Source: Echinicola salinicaeni
Lineage (GTDB): Bacteria > Bacteroidota > Bacteroidia > Cytophagales > Cyclobacteriaceae
DNA: 64,000 bases
Direction: 5' to 3'
Assembly (NCBI RefSeq): GCF_014280965.1
Contig: NZ_JACODZ010000005.1
Coordinates: 434,001 to 498,000 of the forward strand
The notes under the pieces are model-generated. The model ran no database searches, was not told where the DNA came from, and saw nothing but the letters and a program-made list of their open reading frames with translations. Made by a program: the position numbers and the translations under genes. This document shows, in pieces, positions 42,906 to 51,313 of the stretch (position 1 is the stretch's first letter; each line of letters starts with the position of its first letter).

Positions 42906-45701
42906 ATGAGATATATGAAATGTAAAGCTTTTCTCTTATTCACCCTGTCACTATTGTTTATAGGACTTCAAGAGACATTAGCTACACACATCCGGGCAGG
43001 TGAAATCATTGCGGAGAGAATTTCTGTTCAATCCCTCACCTATAGGATCACAGTGGTAGGTTATACAGACACCCGCTCCTCGGTTATATTTGGCCCAGGA
43101 CGAATTGAGTTTGGAGATGGTCGGGTTGTAGAAAACCTCAATACGGAGAGTGACTTTGAAATGGTGGAATCACTGGGAAACCAAATTGAAAAAAACACCT
43201 TTGTGATCACCCACACCTATCAAGGCCCTGGTCAATACACCATCCGGTTTCAGGAATTTAACCGTAACGACCTTACGCTTAACATGGACAACTCAGTAGA
43301 AACACCTTTCTATATTGAGACCATGATCACCATTGATCCATTTATAGGTGTCAACAACTCACCTGTGCTGACCATTCCCCCAGTGGATAATGGCCAGATC
43401 AATACGCGCTATATCCATAATCCTGGAGCATATGATCCTGATGGAGACAGTTTGGCTTATCGATTTGATGATATTGTCCCACTTCAAGATTTCCAAAGAC
43501 CCGTAAACAACTATAGAAGCCCTGCCTCTGATGAATTCAGCTTCAACAGAGAAGATGGCAGCCCCAATCCATATATCTCTATGGATCCCTTAACTGGTGA
43601 TTTAATCTGGGACGCACCTGGAGTGGCTGGGCAATACAATGTAGCATTCCATATTGAAGAGTGGAGAAAAATCAACGGAGAATATCAAAAAATCGGCTAT
43701 GTGGTCCGGGATATGCAAATCATCATTGAGAATTCCGATAACCAAAGGCCAGTTTTAGAGGTACCACCTGATATATGTGTGGTGGCCGGAACTAATATTG
43801 AAGAAATCATACAAGGTACTGATCCGGATGGAGATGATATCAAAATTGAGGTGTTTGGAGATCCAATCGAAATCACCTCTTCCCCTGCTGCCTATGATCC
43901 AGTAGCGACATTCCAATCTTCACCCGGAATTATCAATTTTGATTGGCAGACAGTCTGCGGACATGTCAGGGCAAGAGAATATCAAGTCAGGATTCGAATC
44001 ACCGATGATCCTGAGTCTGGTCCTGCATTGGTAGACATCAAAACTTGGAATATAAAAGTCGTCGGCCCTCCTCCTGTTATTCAAAATGTAGAGCAAATGC
44101 CAGGTAGGACAGCTGAAATTTCATGGGATCCATATTCTTGTGGAAATAGTGCCGAAACCATGCAAATATGGAGAAGTATCAATAGCAATGCTTATGAACC
44201 AGACTCCTGTGAGACAGGTATCAGAGATGGTTATGAATTAATTGGCACTACGGACATGAACACCTTTGAATTCACTGATACCAATGGTGATGACGGATTG
44301 TCTCCAGGCAATACCTACTGTTACAGATTAGTGGCCGTTTATCCCCAACCAAGAGGAGGAGAAAGCATTGTCTCTGAAGAGTTTTGTGTAACCATTGATG
44401 TAGACGTGCCGATTATCACCAATGTCAGTGTTGAAGAGACAGACCCTACAAATGGAGAAATGTTCATCAAGTGGACCCCGCCATATGATATTGATCAAAC
44501 TCAATATCCTGGACCTTATGAATACCAACTTATCCGTTCTGAGGGTTTCAGAGGAGACAATAACAATACTACAGTAATCACCACAAGTGATACACTATAT
44601 ACTGATACCGGATTAAATACTGAGGGACTGGTTTATAATTATGAAGTAGTATTACTTGATGGCGGAGTCAGGATTGATACCTCAAGCAAAGCCTCTTCAG
44701 TTTGGCTGCAACCTACCATCATTAATGAAGCCATTGAACTCAATTGGCAATTTGATGTACCGTGGAATAATGGCATCAGCGAATATACTCATGAAGTTTA
44801 CCGAAACCGTACGGATCCAGATGCCAGTGAAGTGGACACTTTTGAACTGATTGCTGAAGTAGATGTCACTGCTAATGGCTTTACCTTCTTGGATGATGGC
44901 AGCCATAATGGAGTACCACTCAGCAGGGACACAGAGTATTGTTATTATGTAATTACCAAAGGTGCCTATAATGTAGACATATTGACCTATCCTCTGGAAA
45001 ATAAATCTCAGATCATTTGTGCAAGACCAGATGACAACAGACTTCCCTGTCCTCCCGTACTGACATATGAAGGTCCAAACTGTGAAGAATTCCTAGCGGA
45101 CAAGGCTTGTAATTTTGATGCTTTCTACCATGACCTCAGCTGGGAGCCCAACTTCACTGGAGACTGTGATGATGAATTGGGGAGCTATAAAATTTACTTC
45201 TCTGAAACGGGCAATGAAGGCACTTTCGAATTGGTAAGTACCTTGAATGCATTGGATTTGGATACCAGAATAACAGGACTGACTGAACTGAAAGGCTGTT
45301 ATTATATAACTGCTGTGGACCGCTCTGGAAATGAAAGTGAGCCGAGCAATATCGTCTGTGTAGACAATTGTCCAAACTATGAACTACCCAATGCTTTCAC
45401 TCCTGATGGTGACGGCATCAATGATACCTTCCAGGCTTTTGATAATCCTTTTGTAAGATGCCCAAGATTTGTTGAGGCGGTGGATATAAAAATATATAAC
45501 CGTTGGGGAGTATTGGTATTCGAATACAATAGTGCAACATCTAATGAAAATGATATTTATATCCGTTGGGATGGCACAGACAAAAATGGCAATGAGTTAC
45601 CTGCAGGCACCTATTTCTACTCTGGAACGGTATTATTCAACACGAATGATGAAAGCATTAATTCTGAAGAATTAAAAGGAAATGTTCAAATTATTAAATG
45701 A
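42906..45701 (+). CDS. Large secreted protein with type IX secretion (CHU_C/gliding-associated) C-terminal domain
   Basis: 931-residue extracellular or surface protein. After a signal peptide (1-27, ending TLAT) come immunoglobulin/PKD-like segments (about 30-390; NNSPVLTIPPVDNGQ and a second repeat-like DNQRPVLEVPPDIC) and three or so fibronectin-III-like repeats (about 395-830). It ends in the CHU_C sorting domain with NYELPNAFTPDGDGINDTFQ and IKIYNRWGVLVFEYNSAT, finishing ELKGNVQIIK. That type-B C-terminal signal directs export by the type IX system and surface attachment. The DPDGDSLAYRF and TDPDGDDIKIEV segments look like calcium-binding cadherin-type linkers. A second ATG (42915) is possible. 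Binding partner unknown; adhesion is plausible. Confidence 0.9.
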   Translation: MRYMKCKAFLLFTLSLLFIGLQETLATHIRAGEIIAERISVQSLTYRITVVGYTDTRSSVIFGPGRIEFGDGRVVENLNTESDFEMVESLGNQIEKNTFVITHTYQGPGQYTIRFQEFNRNDLTLNMDNSVETPFYIETMITIDPFIGVNNSPVLTIPPVDNGQINTRYIHNPGAYDPDGDSLAYRFDDIVPLQDFQRPVNNYRSPASDEFSFNREDGSPNPYISMDPLTGDLIWDAPGVAGQYNVAFHIEEWRKINGEYQKIGYVVRDMQIIIENSDNQRPVLEVPPDICVVAGTNIEEIIQGTDPDGDDIKIEVFGDPIEITSSPAAYDPVATFQSSPGIINFDWQTVCGHVRAREYQVRIRITDDPESGPALVDIKTWNIKVVGPPPVIQNVEQMPGRTAEISWDPYSCGNSAETMQIWRSINSNAYEPDSCETGIRDGYELIGTTDMNTFEFTDTNGDDGLSPGNTYCYRLVAVYPQPRGGESIVSEEFCVTIDVDVPIITNVSVEETDPTNGEMFIKWTPPYDIDQTQYPGPYEYQLIRSEGFRGDNNNTTVITTSDTLYTDTGLNTEGLVYNYEVVLLDGGVRIDTSSKASSVWLQPTIINEAIELNWQFDVPWNNGISEYTHEVYRNRTDPDASEVDTFELIAEVDVTANGFTFLDDGSHNGVPLSRDTEYCYYVITKGAYNVDILTYPLENKSQIICARPDDNRLPCPPVLTYEGPNCEEFLADKACNFDAFYHDLSWEPNFTGDCDDELGSYKIYFSETGNEGTFELVSTLNALDLDTRITGLTELKGCYYITAVDRSGNESEPSNIVCVDNCPNYELPNAFTPDGDGINDTFQAFDNPFVRCPRFVEAVDIKIYNRWGVLVFEYNSATSNENDIYIRWDGTDKNGNELPAGTYFYSGTVLFNTNDESINSEELKGNVQIIK

Positions 45702-46132
45702 GCAGATTAAGCTATCAAGATTTTGATATCGTGCTATTCGATGGAGTCTGCAACCTGTGCAATCAGGCTGTGGACTTTATCATTCAGCATGATTCAAAAA
45801 ATCATTTCAAGTTGGCCTCTTTGCAGGATGAACCTGGCAAAGCGCTCTTAAAAGGAAAATCCATTGATGAAGGCTACCTTGACTCTTTAGTATTATTAAG
45901 AAAGAACAAGGTATATTACAAGAGCCGGGCTGCCTTAGAAATTGCAAAAAAACTTAAGGGGCTTTGGCCCCTTTTTTATGGTTTCATCATTGTACCAAGA
46001 TTTTTGAGAGACCCTGTTTATGATTGGATAGCCAAAAATCGCTACAAATGGTTTGGGAAAAGAGACACTTGTCGATTACCTAATGAGAGTGAAAAAATGA
46101 AATTTCTCTCCACTGATGATTTTATAAGATGA
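45698..46132 (+). CDS. DCC-family (DUF393) thiol-disulfide oxidoreductase-like protein
   Basis: 144-residue cytoplasmic protein of the DUF393 family, named for its conserved Asp-Cys-Cys. The signature IVLFDGVCNLCNQAVDFIIQ carries C18-x-x-C21, the presumed redox pair. Later segments LASLQDEPGKALL, SLVLLRKNKVYYKSRAALEI, LKGLWPLFYGFIIVP and DWIAKNRYKWFGKRDTCRLP complete the family, so length is full. Its ATG overlaps the stop of the preceding gene (ATGA), suggesting coupled translation. A functional link to a type IX-secreted protein is not obvious. The biochemical role of the family is not established. Confidence 0.9.
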   Translation: MSRLSYQDFDIVLFDGVCNLCNQAVDFIIQHDSKNHFKLASLQDEPGKALLKGKSIDEGYLDSLVLLRKNKVYYKSRAALEIAKKLKGLWPLFYGFIIVPRFLRDPVYDWIAKNRYKWFGKRDTCRLPNESEKMKFLSTDDFIR

Positions 46133-46210
46133 GGTAAAAAATCAATAAAGGCTTTCCGAACTTTCAATAATTCCGTTTCATCGCTTTATCTGCTTTGCTT
46201 AATTTTTTGA

Positions 46211-46218
46211 TATATTTG
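46211..46218 (+). promoter_or_regulatory. Candidate -7 box of fabD
   Basis: TATATTTG is a full match to TANNTTTG, but no TTG lies 19-21 bases upstream (the nearest TTTG, at 46194-46197, is 13 bases away). A leader of about 100 bases would result. Confidence 0.4.
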
Positions 46219-46326
46219 TGCCCACAATTAACATTTTGAATTTACCAAAGCCACTTTGAAATCTTAAAGTGATCTCTTTGAGACATTTATCAAATAGAAA
46301 AGTGGATTCATAAAAAACAAAAACGC

Positions 46327-47202
46327 ATGAAAGCTTATGTTTTCCCCGGTCAAGGGGCACAGTTCCCGGGAATGGGTAAAGAATTATATGAAACCAATAC
46401 TGAAGCCAAAAAGCTTTTTGATCAGGCTGATGAAATATTGGGTTTCAAGATCAGTGAAATCATGTTCAACGGTACCGCTGATGAGCTTAAGCAAACCAAA
46501 GTAACCCAGCCAGCCGTTTTTCTTCACTCTGTTATTTTAGCCAAAACTACGGCAGATTTTAAGCCTGAAATGGCTGCAGGTCACTCTTTGGGTGAACTTT
46601 CTGCCTTGGTAGCTACTGGAGCCCTTTCTTTTGAGGATGGCTTAAAATTAGTTTACGAAAGAGCTTTGGCCATGCAAGAAGCTTGCGAAATCAACCCTTC
46701 CACCATGGCTGCCATCCTAGGCCTTGAAGATGCAAAGGTAGAAGAAATCTGTGCCAGCATTAATGATGAAGTGGTTGTAGCTGCAAACTATAACTGTCCT
46801 GGACAGTTGGTGATTTCTGGCTCAAATAAAGGCATTGAAATCGCCTGTGAAAAGGCCAAAGAAGCTGGTGCGAAAAGAGCCCTTCCCCTTCCTGTGGGGG
46901 GAGCATTTCACTCTCCATTAATGGAACCCGCTAGGGAAAAATTAGAAAAGGCCATTGAAGCTACCTCTTTCAACTCTCCTATTTGCCCTGTTTACCAAAA
47001 CGTAAGCACAAAAGGAGAAACAGATGTGGAGACCATTAAAAAGAACCTAATTGCCCAACTGACTGCTCCAGTAAAATGGACCCAATCGGTACAAAATATG
47101 GTAGCCGATGGCGGTGCTGAATTTGTAGAATGTGGCCCTGGAAAAGTGCTTCAAGGCTTGGTGAAGAAAATCCACCGAGAAGCTGAAGTTTCTGGACTGT
47201 AA
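46327..47202 (+). CDS. fabD: Malonyl-CoA:ACP transacylase
   Basis: 291-residue cytoplasmic enzyme that loads malonate from CoA onto acyl carrier protein for fatty-acid synthesis. Active-site features are complete: YVFPGQGAQFPGMGKEL (oxyanion-hole Gln), the nucleophile Ser87 in GHSLGELSAL, VYERALAMQEAC with the malonyl-binding Arg, and VGGAFHSPLM with the catalytic His. FVECGPGKVLQGLVKKI closes the domain. The gene appears monocistronic: its own -7 box lies about 100 bases upstream and a hairpin terminator lies downstream, away from other fab genes. Confidence 0.96.
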   Translation: MKAYVFPGQGAQFPGMGKELYETNTEAKKLFDQADEILGFKISEIMFNGTADELKQTKVTQPAVFLHSVILAKTTADFKPEMAAGHSLGELSALVATGALSFEDGLKLVYERALAMQEACEINPSTMAAILGLEDAKVEEICASINDEVVVAANYNCPGQLVISGSNKGIEIACEKAKEAGAKRALPLPVGGAFHSPLMEPAREKLEKAIEATSFNSPICPVYQNVSTKGETDVETIKKNLIAQLTAPVKWTQSVQNMVADGGAEFVECGPGKVLQGLVKKIHREAEVSGL

Positions 47203-47277
47203 TCTAAAGACGAAAGACTTTAGACATTAGATAAAAGACTTAAAGCTGTTCTAGATTTAAAATCTTGAACTTAAAAT

Positions 47278-47304
47278 AAGGGGGATTTTCAATCCCCTTT
47301 GTTT
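47278..47304 (+). terminator. Hairpin after fabD
   Basis: GGGGATT, loop TTC, AATCCCC, extended by A-T pairs and followed by TTTGTTT. It lies about 75 bases after the fabD stop. The sequence in between contains a degenerate AAGAC/AAAGACTT-type repetition without recognisable function. Confidence 0.7.
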
Positions 47305-47347
47305 ATTAGATGAATTGTATGATCTATATATTCAATTCCTAAAATTC

Positions 47348-47355
47348 TACATTTG
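47348..47355 (+). promoter_or_regulatory. Candidate -7 box of bioA
   Basis: TACATTTG is a full TANNTTTG match; the -33 region is poor. It lies over the in-frame TTG at 47353 and so supports the ATG at 47386 as the bioA start, with a leader of about 25 bases. Confidence 0.4.
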
Positions 47356-47385
47356 TCTCAAAATCAAAAACGAGCAAGCAGCCAT

Positions 47386-48687
47386 ATGACACAGCAAGAA
47401 ATCCTATCTGTAGATAATAAGCACATCTGGCACCCTTATACCTCTGCAAATAGAGCTATTGACAACCTTGTGGTCCAAGGTGCAAAAGGTGTTTATCTGG
47501 AACTTGATGAAGGCAAAAAAGTAATCGATGGCATGTCCAGCTGGTGGTCTACGATCCATGGCTATAATGTTCCTGAGCTTAACCAAGCTATCCAAAAGCA
47601 GTTGGAAAAAATGGCTCATGTGATGTTTGGAGGAATTACCCATGAACCAGCAGCATTGCTAACTAAAAAACTACTGGAAATAGTCCCTTCAGGACTGGAG
47701 CATATTTTTTTCAGTGATTCGGGTTCAGTTGCAGTGGAAGTAGCCATGAAAATGGCTTTGCAATACTGGCACTCTAAAGATCAGGGAAACAAAAACTGTT
47801 TTATTACAGTAAAAAATGGTTACCACGGGGACACTTGGCATGATATGTCCGTTTGTGACCCAGTTACTGGCATGCACAGTATTTTCAATAACCGGCTTTC
47901 CCCTCAAATCTTTCTTCCAGCTCCCCAATCAAAATTTGATGGTCCACTCATTAAAAAAGAAATCCTTGAGATGGAAGAAGTGCTTTCTCAGAGGCACGAG
48001 GAAATCGCTGCTTTTATTTTAGAACCCATTGTCCAGGGAGCTGGTGGAATGCGATTTTACCATCCTGAATATTTAAAGGCGGTCAAACAGCTTTGTGAAA
48101 AATACAATATCCTGCTAATCGCTGATGAAATCGCCACTGGATTTGGAAGAACGGGAAAACTCTTTGCCTGTGAGCATTCAGGGATCAGTCCAGATATCAT
48201 GTGTCTCGGAAAAGCCTTAACAGGAGGCTATATGTCCTTTGCAGCAACACTTTGCAGTACAGTTGTAGCCCAAACCATCTCCGATGGCAATCCAGGGGTA
48301 TTTATGCACGGCCCAACATTTATGGGCAACCCTTTGGCCTGTGCAACGGCCATTGCCAGTCTTGATCTCTTATTATCAAAAAATTGGAAACAAGAAATCC
48401 AAGATATCGAAAAATGTTTAAGGCAAAGTTTATCTCCGCTGGCTAACTTAAATGAAGTAAGCGATGTACGGGTATTGGGAGCTATCGGTGTAGTGGAAAT
48501 GAAAGAAGCCGTGGATATGCCCAAAATCCAGGAAAAATTATTGGAAAGGGGTATATGGTTAAGGCCTTTTGGAAAATTGATCTATACCATGCCCCCTTTT
48601 AGTATCTCTGAAGAAGAATTATCCAAACTTTGTTCTGGAATGGTCTTAGCAATTGAGGAATATTCCAAAGAACTTATTACCAAATAA
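47386..48687 (+). CDS. bioA: Adenosylmethionine-8-amino-7-oxononanoate aminotransferase
   Basis: Class-III PLP aminotransferase that makes 7,8-diaminononanoate with S-adenosylmethionine as amino donor, the penultimate-stage biotin precursor. The 433 residues begin MTQQEILSVDNKHIWHPYTS; HIWHPYTS and MSSWWSTIHGYNVPEL are BioA marks. HVMFGGITHEPA, FFSDSGSVAVEVAMKMALQY, NGYHGDTWHDMSVCDP, LIADEIATGFGRTGKLFACE and the PLP lysine (about residue 276) in CLGKALTGGYMS follow. The C-terminus has GIWLRPFGKLIYTMPPF. An in-frame TTG 11 codons upstream is rejected because it falls in a -7 box. No other biotin gene is adjacent. Confidence 0.94.
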   Translation: MTQQEILSVDNKHIWHPYTSANRAIDNLVVQGAKGVYLELDEGKKVIDGMSSWWSTIHGYNVPELNQAIQKQLEKMAHVMFGGITHEPAALLTKKLLEIVPSGLEHIFFSDSGSVAVEVAMKMALQYWHSKDQGNKNCFITVKNGYHGDTWHDMSVCDPVTGMHSIFNNRLSPQIFLPAPQSKFDGPLIKKEILEMEEVLSQRHEEIAAFILEPIVQGAGGMRFYHPEYLKAVKQLCEKYNILLIADEIATGFGRTGKLFACEHSGISPDIMCLGKALTGGYMSFAATLCSTVVAQTISDGNPGVFMHGPTFMGNPLACATAIASLDLLLSKNWKQEIQDIEKCLRQSLSPLANLNEVSDVRVLGAIGVVEMKEAVDMPKIQEKLLERGIWLRPFGKLIYTMPPFSISEEELSKLCSGMVLAIEEYSKELITK

Positions 48688-48737
48688 AAGAAAAGCTACT
48701 AATAAAAAATCAGACTTTATCGCACCAACATTTCAAT

Positions 48738-48745
48738 TATTTTTG
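48738..48745 (+). promoter_or_regulatory. Candidate -7 box of the HopJ-family gene
   Basis: TATTTTTG matches TANNTTTG fully, with a TTTA 18 bases upstream in place of TTTG. It would give a very short leader before the ATG at 48760, so it may be fortuitous. Confidence 0.3.
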
Positions 48746-48759
48746 AAAAAACAATAAAT

Positions 48760-49095
48760 ATGACATTACTAGAAAAAATCAAAACCAATCCTGAATCCAT
48801 TACTTTTCCAGAAGTGATCACCTATATAGAAGCAAATTACGACTTCATCCCTACTAGGTTTACGAATGGTGACACCACCAACGAGCCCAACCAAAACAAT
48901 GGTTCATGCAAAATTTTCAGTTTCGCCAAACTACAGGGGCTAAGCCCTGAGCAGACACTTCATCTTTTTGGAGATTTTTATAGAGAGGAAGTTTTAGGAG
49001 ACCCTGAAGGCACTGGCCATCAAAACATTCGCAACTTTATAAAGAGCGGTTGGGAAGGCATTCTATTTGATGGAGAAGCTCTTCAAGCAAAATAA
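48760..49095 (+). CDS. HopJ type III effector-family protein
   Basis: 111-residue cytoplasmic protein. It shows FPEVITYIEANYDFIPTRFT, NGDTTNEPNQNNGSCKIFSF, LSPEQTLHLFGDFYREEVL and GHQNIRNFIKSGWEGILFDG, a near-complete match to the HopJ family. The family name comes from a Pseudomonas effector, but free-living aquatic bacteria carry it widely without type III secretion, so an effector role is not implied here. No signal peptide. It lies 72 bp downstream of bioA on the same strand. Biochemical function unknown. Confidence 0.88.
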   Translation: MTLLEKIKTNPESITFPEVITYIEANYDFIPTRFTNGDTTNEPNQNNGSCKIFSFAKLQGLSPEQTLHLFGDFYREEVLGDPEGTGHQNIRNFIKSGWEGILFDGEALQAK

Positions 49096-49121
49096 TAACA
49101 TTCATTTATTGCTAATATAAA

Positions 49122-49149
49122 ACTGGTCGTAGCTTATCCTGCGACCAGT
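49122..49149 (+). terminator. Hairpin after the HopJ-family gene
   Basis: ACTGGTCG (49122-49129) and CGACCAGT (49142-49149) form a perfect eight-base-pair stem around 12 bases. Only a modest T run follows (CCACTTTTA), so termination is likely but not certain. Confidence 0.5.
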
Positions 49150-49251
49150 CCACTTTTAAACAAGAGACTAAGGCTAGTCTTTATTAAGCTTATTTTCTAT
49201 AAATTGAATTTTTATTTTCCTTTAACATATAACCCTAATACCTATTAAACC

Positions 49252-50823
49252 ATGCTTAAGACTATTTTTAAGTCATTCTTATTTACTATTATCATTAGTA
49301 CCCTCTCTAAGGAAGTATCATCCCAAACGTCTCCTGAAAAAATCAATTTTGTCAGGCAAGGTGTACAGAGATTGATCTTTGACGAAAAACAAGCCATTCC
49401 TCTGGCCAGTCTCAACCCCAAAGAAGTTATTGGGTTTTCATCCATGTATCCCATAAAGTCATATACAGAGGCTTCCGCAGCTATAAATACCTCAAAAGGA
49501 ATACTAAATATCCAATCAGAAAAAGACACGGAGACTGGAATTTGGTTTGGAGGCTTTAATCCCTTCGCCACCTATAGCATTGATCTAAATTCTCTCTCAG
49601 GTGATGGTGAAATTGGTTTTCAATTTTTATCTGCAACGTCCCAAAAGCAATTCATTGTCAAAATAGGCTTTAAAGATAGCTTACTGACAGATACAAAACT
49701 TAAAGTGGTTTTGGACAATAAAACAATAGTAGAAAAGTCCATTGCAGTAAATAAAGAGGAAACAAAAACATTAAAAGGTAAAATCATCCTTCAAATGCTT
49801 GGCAGTGGTTTAAGCTTATATCTACAAGACCAAGGCCTACCCAAGGTGATCGGACAAAGTGACTTCAACAAGTATCTTGACTTACGAAAAAAAGAACATA
49901 TCAACTCCCTACAATCTCAACTTTATATTCACCTGATGAACGGTCAGGTTCAAATCAATAAAGTGGAAATGGCATTGACCACAGGTGTTGGATTGGCTGA
50001 TATCAGGGCCATCACCTATGAAAATGGGGATCCAATGCTCGACCAAGGACGTCTTTGGTATTCCATGTCCATTCGAGGACGGGCCCTTCCACATCATATC
50101 CAAGGAGTATTCAGCATGGATCCAACTGTCTTCGACATCAAACTGGAAGGTGTTATCCTATTTGACCGTAAAGATGGCCTACTTAGAAATGAGATTGCTT
50201 CCCATTTATTTTATGACAGAAATGAGCAGATATGGCGAGGGCTAACCACTGGTTTCAGCGCTTATGCCTTTCCTGACAAAGAGAAAAAGCAATTACTGGC
50301 CATTGAAAGCAAAAGGGATCCCCGCTTTGGTTTTTCAGTAATGGATGCTGTTCCATTTGGAATGGTAGGTGATATTGAAGATCCTCATATTCTATTTGAT
50401 GAGGAAGTTAACAAGTGGCGGATGTTGACCTGTGAAAACCAAGGCAAAGGTTATAAAGCCATCGTTTTGGAGTCTGACCATTGGAACAAGGGATATACTA
50501 AAATATCTGGACCAGTAGCTCCTAATTCTACTGGTACTTCTATTCAAAAAATCGACGACAGGCGTTATTGTTTCTCTGGCAGCTCAGAAAGGGAAATTTT
50601 TATTTACAGCTATCCAGACCTCAAAGAAGTTGGTACTTTAAAAATGGACCTCCCACCTTGGGACAGTAATTCCGGCACAAGAGTATGGCCAAATATTGTC
50701 CAGTTGCCTGAAGGTTATCCTTTTCCCTATATTGCATTAATGATGGACCGCTATAACTACCCTGGGCTAACTGGACCCAACTGGTCATATGGTGCATTGT
50801 ATCTTTATCATGGGAATAAATAA
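49252..50823 (+). CDS. Secreted beta-propeller-like protein, possibly a distant glycosidase relative
   Basis: 523 residues with a signal peptide (1-25, ending EVSSQ). The first half looks like a beta-sandwich (FDEKQAIPLASLNPKEVIGF, NPFATYSIDLNSLSGDGEIG, KVVLDNKTIVEKSIAVNKEE). The second half has blade-like repeats: GRLWYSMSIRGRALPHHIQG, NEQIWRGLTTGFSAYAFPDK, GDIEDPHILFDEEVNKWRML, YKAIVLESDHWNKGYTKISG, IDDRRYCFSGSSEREIFIYS, and the C-terminal WPNIVQLPEGYPFPYIALMM and NWSYGALYLYHGNK. The EDPHILFDE segment recalls the D-P motif of five-bladed propeller glycosidases (GH32/43/117-like), but I cannot assign a family or catalytic residues. It stands before a small membrane-protein gene. Function unknown. 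Confidence 0.75.
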   Translation: MLKTIFKSFLFTIIISTLSKEVSSQTSPEKINFVRQGVQRLIFDEKQAIPLASLNPKEVIGFSSMYPIKSYTEASAAINTSKGILNIQSEKDTETGIWFGGFNPFATYSIDLNSLSGDGEIGFQFLSATSQKQFIVKIGFKDSLLTDTKLKVVLDNKTIVEKSIAVNKEETKTLKGKIILQMLGSGLSLYLQDQGLPKVIGQSDFNKYLDLRKKEHINSLQSQLYIHLMNGQVQINKVEMALTTGVGLADIRAITYENGDPMLDQGRLWYSMSIRGRALPHHIQGVFSMDPTVFDIKLEGVILFDRKDGLLRNEIASHLFYDRNEQIWRGLTTGFSAYAFPDKEKKQLLAIESKRDPRFGFSVMDAVPFGMVGDIEDPHILFDEEVNKWRMLTCENQGKGYKAIVLESDHWNKGYTKISGPVAPNSTGTSIQKIDDRRYCFSGSSEREIFIYSYPDLKEVGTLKMDLPPWDSNSGTRVWPNIVQLPEGYPFPYIALMMDRYNYPGLTGPNWSYGALYLYHGNK

Positions 50824-50837
50824 AATGTAAAGGAAGA

Positions 50838-51290
50838 ATGAAACTAACTTTAAGAATAATAGCTGCTGGCCTATTGGGTGGATTTATCGGCGAGGGGATC
50901 ATGGGAGGGCTTTTTATGAGTCAACCCGTCCACTCTATTTTGTACAACCCACAAATTCAAAGTGAACTTTTCCTTCAAATCACCCCGGAGCGAAACCTCA
51001 TGGTTTCCATAATCGGAATGGTAATTTTGAGCATTGCCCATGCTTGGCTTTTCTGGGTTTTCATGCCTTCCATTCCAGGAAAAACATGGATAAAAAAAGG
51101 ACTTTTCTGGGGATTTACTATTTGGCTGTTGTACTGGGTATTTCAGGAATGGTTTATATACCATACATTATTGATGGAACCCATTCTTTTAAATCTACTT
51201 GAACTGTCCATTCTTCTTTTAGGGTCTCTTGCTGAAGGAATCATCATAGCTTGGTTTTTAAGGAGTAGTTCTTTAAAAAGAAAATCATAA
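50838..51290 (+). CDS. Four-helix integral membrane protein of unknown function
   Basis: 150 residues with four predicted membrane helices (about 5-25 ITAGLLGG-like segment IAAGLLGGFIGEGIMGGLFM, 52-73 LMVSIIGMVILSIAHAWLFW, 86-105 GLFWGFTIWLLYWVFQEWF, 113-142 LLNLLELSILLLGSLAEGII). The first helix is Gly-rich. I recognise no family or motif beyond this topology. It starts 15 bp after the propeller-like gene on the same strand, so the two are probably expressed together. It ends close to a converging MATE gene. Confidence 0.7.
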   Translation: MKLTLRIIAAGLLGGFIGEGIMGGLFMSQPVHSILYNPQIQSELFLQITPERNLMVSIIGMVILSIAHAWLFWVFMPSIPGKTWIKKGLFWGFTIWLLYWVFQEWFIYHTLLMEPILLNLLELSILLLGSLAEGIIIAWFLRSSSLKRKS

Positions 51291-51313
51291 TAATATCAAA
51301 ATGGTATTTATCA

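Noticed and set aside
47353-47385. Longer bioA start at TTG 47353
   Set aside because: The TTG is part of a TACATTTG -7-like box, and the ATG at 47386 gives the normal BioA N-terminus.
48760-49095. Evidence for a type III secretion effector
   Set aside because: The HopJ-family name is historical; no secretion genes or chaperone are nearby, and the family is widespread in free-living bacteria.
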